Positions 61,001 through 64,000 of a DNA stretch of 64,000 nt are shown here, in pieces. This DNA is from Ailurus styani. Its lineage: Eukaryota; Chordata; Mammalia; Carnivora; Ailuridae. The notes under the pieces were generated by a model. The model was not told where the DNA came from and searched no databases. It saw only the letters and a list, made by a program, of their open reading frames with translations. The position numbers and the translations under genes are program-made. The stretch's first letter is position 1; each line of letters opens with the position of its first letter. The stretch lies in assembly GCA_002007465.1 (NCBI GenBank), contig LNAC01000860.1, positions 69,225 through 133,224 on the forward strand. Direction: 5' to 3'.

Positions 61001-61075
61001 CTTCTTGGACAGCTTGCGAGTATCTTCAACAAAGCGCTTTTCTTTGGGGGTAAAGGTCCTAATACTTGCTTTGAC
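61001..61075 (-). CDS. MCTP2: MCTP2 75-nt exon after the third C2 domain
   Basis: The acceptor is atgtctttctag|GTCAAA and the donor is AAGAAG|gtaggtag. It encodes 25 residues in phase 0 at both ends: VKASIRTFTPKEKRFVEDTR then KLSKK. The first residues complete the last beta strand of the third C2 domain and the rest is a basic linker. The text agrees with the MCTP2 VKASIRTFTP segment I recall. The donor sits in a tandem cluster gtaggtaggtaaggtaaacc, so the position of the 5' splice site has alternatives 4, 8 and 13 nt downstream, all of which would change the frame. Confidence 0.96.
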
Positions 61076-63234
61076 CTAGAAAGACATCATTGTTTAAAAA
61101 AAGAAGGAAAGAAAAAGGCAGCATTTAAATGGACTTCATTCTTCTCTTTTTCTTGTTAATGACTCGGAAGAATGTGGAACCAGTATCTTCTGACCCTCAG
61201 GCCTTTGGCAGGGAGCTGAGCGATGGAGGACACCCCTGAGTGTGTTCCTGGGGATCTCCTTTCACCAGTACACTTGGGTAGGTCAGACTGGATCCAGGAG
61301 ACTCCTTGCAAGTCCTATCCACTTCGCAAATCAATGGAGGTATTTGAAACCGCTGGGGAGGCTGAGTTCAGGAGGCTCTCCAACCAGTTTCTAAGAAATA
61401 AAACTTCCTTCCCATCAAGGTTTTGAACAATTTTTTCGCCAATAATACCTTGTATGTGCAAATCAGTTTCCTGCTTATAAAAACATCTTTCCACAGAGAA
61501 TCTCATTTCCTCTCAATTCTATGGAAAAATAAGTAGATGATTCATTTGAGACCCATTTTATGGGGAATAAACTGAAGCTCGGAGTGATTTCGTGGTTTGT
61601 CCCAATCACCCTACTGAAAAAAAACTCAAAGAACGAAATTCAAGTCCCTCTCCACTCCATCGGATGGACAACTGGAAAATGGCACAACTAACATATTTTC
61701 TTGGTACATCTTTCTTCCCCAAAACTCAGGTTTTACCTGTGTGCACAGACTAAATACAAGTGCTTGCCAGAAGAAAACTGGAAATGAAGGGTCATCCGTG
61801 GTACAAGATGCCCAGAGAATTTCCTTGAAGGGAAAGCGAACTCAATGGAAAAAACGAGGAAGTAACACCACCACCTCCAGACTGCAGACTAAAAATATAA
61901 AAGTGTCCCTGCCATTGACTTTATGAATAATTCCTTAAATAAACTAAACAAGCAGCAGAATAGCATAGGAATCACCGCAGAATCAGAAAGATCTGGATCT
62001 GTATGCTGACTCACTCATTTATTAGTAAATCAGCTCTCTTATTTAATTCCATTTGCTCATCATAAGATGGCATTAATGATACCTATTTACCAGGTTTATT
62101 GTAAGGATTAAATGCAATAATGTCAGAGCCTGGCCCATTGTAGGTGGCCTCTAAATGGCAGCCATTCTTATAATTACTATAAAAGCTCCATTACCCTACA
62201 TTCATTTATACCGCTAACTGGATTAACCCACATTCTCCTTTTCCCTTCTGGAACCCGCTGCTGCTACCACGTCATATGCATGCTCATAGCTAAGTAGGGC
62301 CACGTCTCTGCACGCTAAGGAATCTCCGCTCACAACAATCAAATCACATGCCTACCGAGAATCAACTATGCTAACTCCCAATCTTGTTTCTGCCAGGTTC
62401 GCCCATTATTATAATTCCATATTTTATTCAAGGATCAAATAAATCATTGAAATCCAAGCATGGACCTGAAGACTTGAAATTTGTGTCACTCTAAAAAGCC
62501 TTGATAAAGGTCAGTCCCTAAAAAGATAACGAGTTAATGATTTTATGGGAAACAGTCTGGACAATTCTATATTCAATTGTTCTGTATCTTTAAAGTAGAT
62601 CTCCACTTAAAAAAAAAAAAACAACCTGAAACTAGATAGTATTATAGATGTTAAGAGTGCATGTATGCAAGGAATATGTTACAGAACTAAACATAATAAA
62701 CCCATGCTATAAAAAACAGGTTTTATGCCCATAGCCAGAGACTGGCAAATGAGTATTTACATATTTTATACTAAAGGTTGAAGACAGGTTTTAAAAACTC
62801 CTCCTTTAACTGTAGTTTCCGAATAAGTAACTATTTCTCTTGATAGTGTTGGACAGTAGAACATCTACTATAATAATTAAATAACACAACAGGGATTTGA
62901 AAATGCCTCTGTCTGATCGCCAACTGCGGCCTTTGAGAAGATTACCAGAAATAAAGCTAACAAACTAATTTCTCCTTTCCCCCCCTCCCTTGACATTTAG
63001 ATGTACTGGGAATTAAATATTATCATTTCTACTGGTTCAAGGGGATTAATACGAGTTGAAAACTGGATTGTCCCGCACTGATTTTAGAGTTGAAGTTCAA
63101 AACCTTGTTCTCTCTAGTGGCAACATGTCTGAAACATTTTACACGGATTTGAGATTTGAGTCTCACCAGGGTGGTCCATCTTTTACTTTAGGTACAAAGA
63201 AGCTGGGAGGTATGGCTGGTCCAGCTAGACTTAC
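61076..63234 (-). other. MCTP2: MCTP2 intron (2.2 kb)
   Basis: Holds a MIR at about 61960-62180 and a short MIR-like piece near 61555-61610. The rest (61076-61554, 61611-61959, 62181-63234) is unassigned sequence with no exon signal that I can see. Confidence 0.85.
61960..62180 (+). repeat. MIR
   Basis: 'gaatcagaaagatctggatc', 'ccatttgctcatcataagat' and 'attgtaaggattaaatgcaa', then 'agagcctggcccattgtagg', are in MIR order. Confidence 0.85.
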
Positions 63235-63336
63235 CGGGTTATATATGAGGTCCATCTCCAAGTAAATAGCTCCTTTAAAAGCTTGTTCTAAATCTTTATT
63301 CTTCAACACGTAGCAATTTGGTTGTCCATCTCGAAT
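63235..63336 (-). CDS. MCTP2: MCTP2 exon, C-terminal part of the third C2 domain
   Basis: The acceptor is tgtttatgacag|ATTCGA and the donor is AACCCG|gtaagtct. The exon is 102 nt with phase 0 at both ends. It encodes 34 residues, [20 protein letters not shown] then [14 protein letters not shown]. This is the late part of a C2 domain: the KGxIYLExDLIYNPV pattern is the final strand region of the third C2 domain in MCTP proteins. Its frame continues directly into VKASIRTF of the next exon. Earlier exons with the rest of the C2 domains are beyond the right edge of the window. MCTP C2 domains bind calcium in other family members; no calcium-site aspartates of the first loop are in this exon. Confidence 0.97.
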
Positions 63337-64000
63337 CTGTCATAAACAATAGATAAAATACCAACTTTCTAGGGGGTTTAAAGTGAACTGGCAAAGCTGA
63401 GACCATACAAAGCACACACAGATGAAGCAGATATGCAGCAAATATTAAACCCATCGTAGATCCATTTAAATTCTAGAATGCTGTTACAACTGTTAAGAGG
63501 ATAAAGTAACAGTCAACAGGCTGAAACTGGGTTATTAATGGAAAATCAGCGGTACAAATTACTAGTAGGTCTACATGGCCTTTCCTTCAAAAATCCCAAA
63601 GGTTATACATTTCCATTTATTAAAAATGATAAATATTGTACAAAATTCCTGGCCAGTACTTCTCAAGATTGCCGAGGTCGTGGGAAAAAGGAAAGAGTCA
63701 GAAGCTGTCACAATTCAGAAGACAGAAAGAGATAAGATGATTAAATGCGATGTGGTACCCTGGGTTGGATTCCAGAACAGAAAAAGGACATTAGTGGAAA
63801 AACTGGTACTATCCAAATAAAGAGCAAAGTTGAGTTAATGGTAATGTACGATGTCCGTTTTCTTTTTTTAGTTTTGACAAATGTACCATGGCAAAGTGAA
63901 GAGTTAACATTAGGGGAAACAAGGTGAGGGGTGTATATAGGAACTCTAGATTATCCTTGCAAATTTCCTGTAAATCTAAAATTATCCCCAAATAAAGAGG
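63337..64000 (-). other. MCTP2: MCTP2 intron, 5' part lies outside window
   Basis: No further upstream exon with matching phase and splice sites could be found here. The short open frames at 63538-63927 show no domain and no family resemblance. No repeats were recognised. Confidence 0.75.

Noticed and set aside
63337..64000. A further upstream MCTP2 exon in the right-hand edge
   Set aside because: I looked for a minus-strand exon ending in a phase-0 donor that would encode the preceding C2 text and saw none.
1..64000. CRISPR arrays, operons, prophage, plasmid or bacterial insertion sequences
   Set aside because: The only arrays are dinucleotide to tetranucleotide microsatellites. All other repeated units are mammalian retroposons, so the sequence is ordinary vertebrate DNA.

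Overview
This window is intronic and exonic DNA from a mammal, most likely a caniform carnivore and probably a mustelid (ferret, mink, badger or otter type). The evidence is more than twenty copies of the tRNA-derived carnivore SINE in the form 'gtggctcagtgggttaaagc', many with intact target-site duplications, together with carnivore-type L1 3' ends, ancient MIR elements and long (CA)n tracts. No prokaryotic, plasmid or phage feature is visible.

The only host gene I can support is MCTP2 (multiple C2 and transmembrane domain-containing protein 2), transcribed on the minus strand. Six consecutive internal coding exons lie, in transcript order, at 63235-63336, 61001-61075, 58862-58981, 20567-20689, 17235-17276 and 3508-3617. 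Each has AG/GT splice sites, and together they read without a break through the end of the third C2 domain, the linker, the first transmembrane helix, an acidic loop and an amphipathic stretch before the second membrane segment. The 5' part of the gene lies beyond 64000. The last exons (second membrane segment and C-terminal tail) lie beyond position 1. The first five exons are all multiples of three with phase-0 boundaries.

The rest is intron. The 38.2-kb intron 20690-58861 holds most of the repeats: several old degraded L1 fragments in both orientations, a carnivore L1 3' end, two copies of a younger L1 3' end, a processed RPL7 pseudogene (31521-32279, minus), a MER5-type element, an MLT1-like LTR, a Tigger-like MITE, many SINEs and several microsatellites. 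It also holds long repeat-poor tracts (about 41.6-45.4 kb and 48.5-54.0 kb) where regulatory DNA would be expected. The 13.6-kb intron 3618-17234 is mostly unique sequence with a few SINEs, MIRs and microsatellites. The 2.0-kb intron 58982-61000 holds a (GT)n(GA)n array, an (AAT)n array and a near-pure polypurine block next to an exon.

I found no undescribed system. The best leads are splicing-related: a (UG)23 tract (RNA sense) 140 nt upstream of the exon that encodes the first transmembrane helix, CU- and CA-rich arrays flanking neighbouring in-frame exons, tandem 5' splice sites after the 75-nt exon, and inverted SINE pairs that could form dsRNA. A 64-codon open stretch on the plus strand at 12031-12222, with a strong acceptor before it and an ATTAAA after it, is a possible antisense terminal exon.
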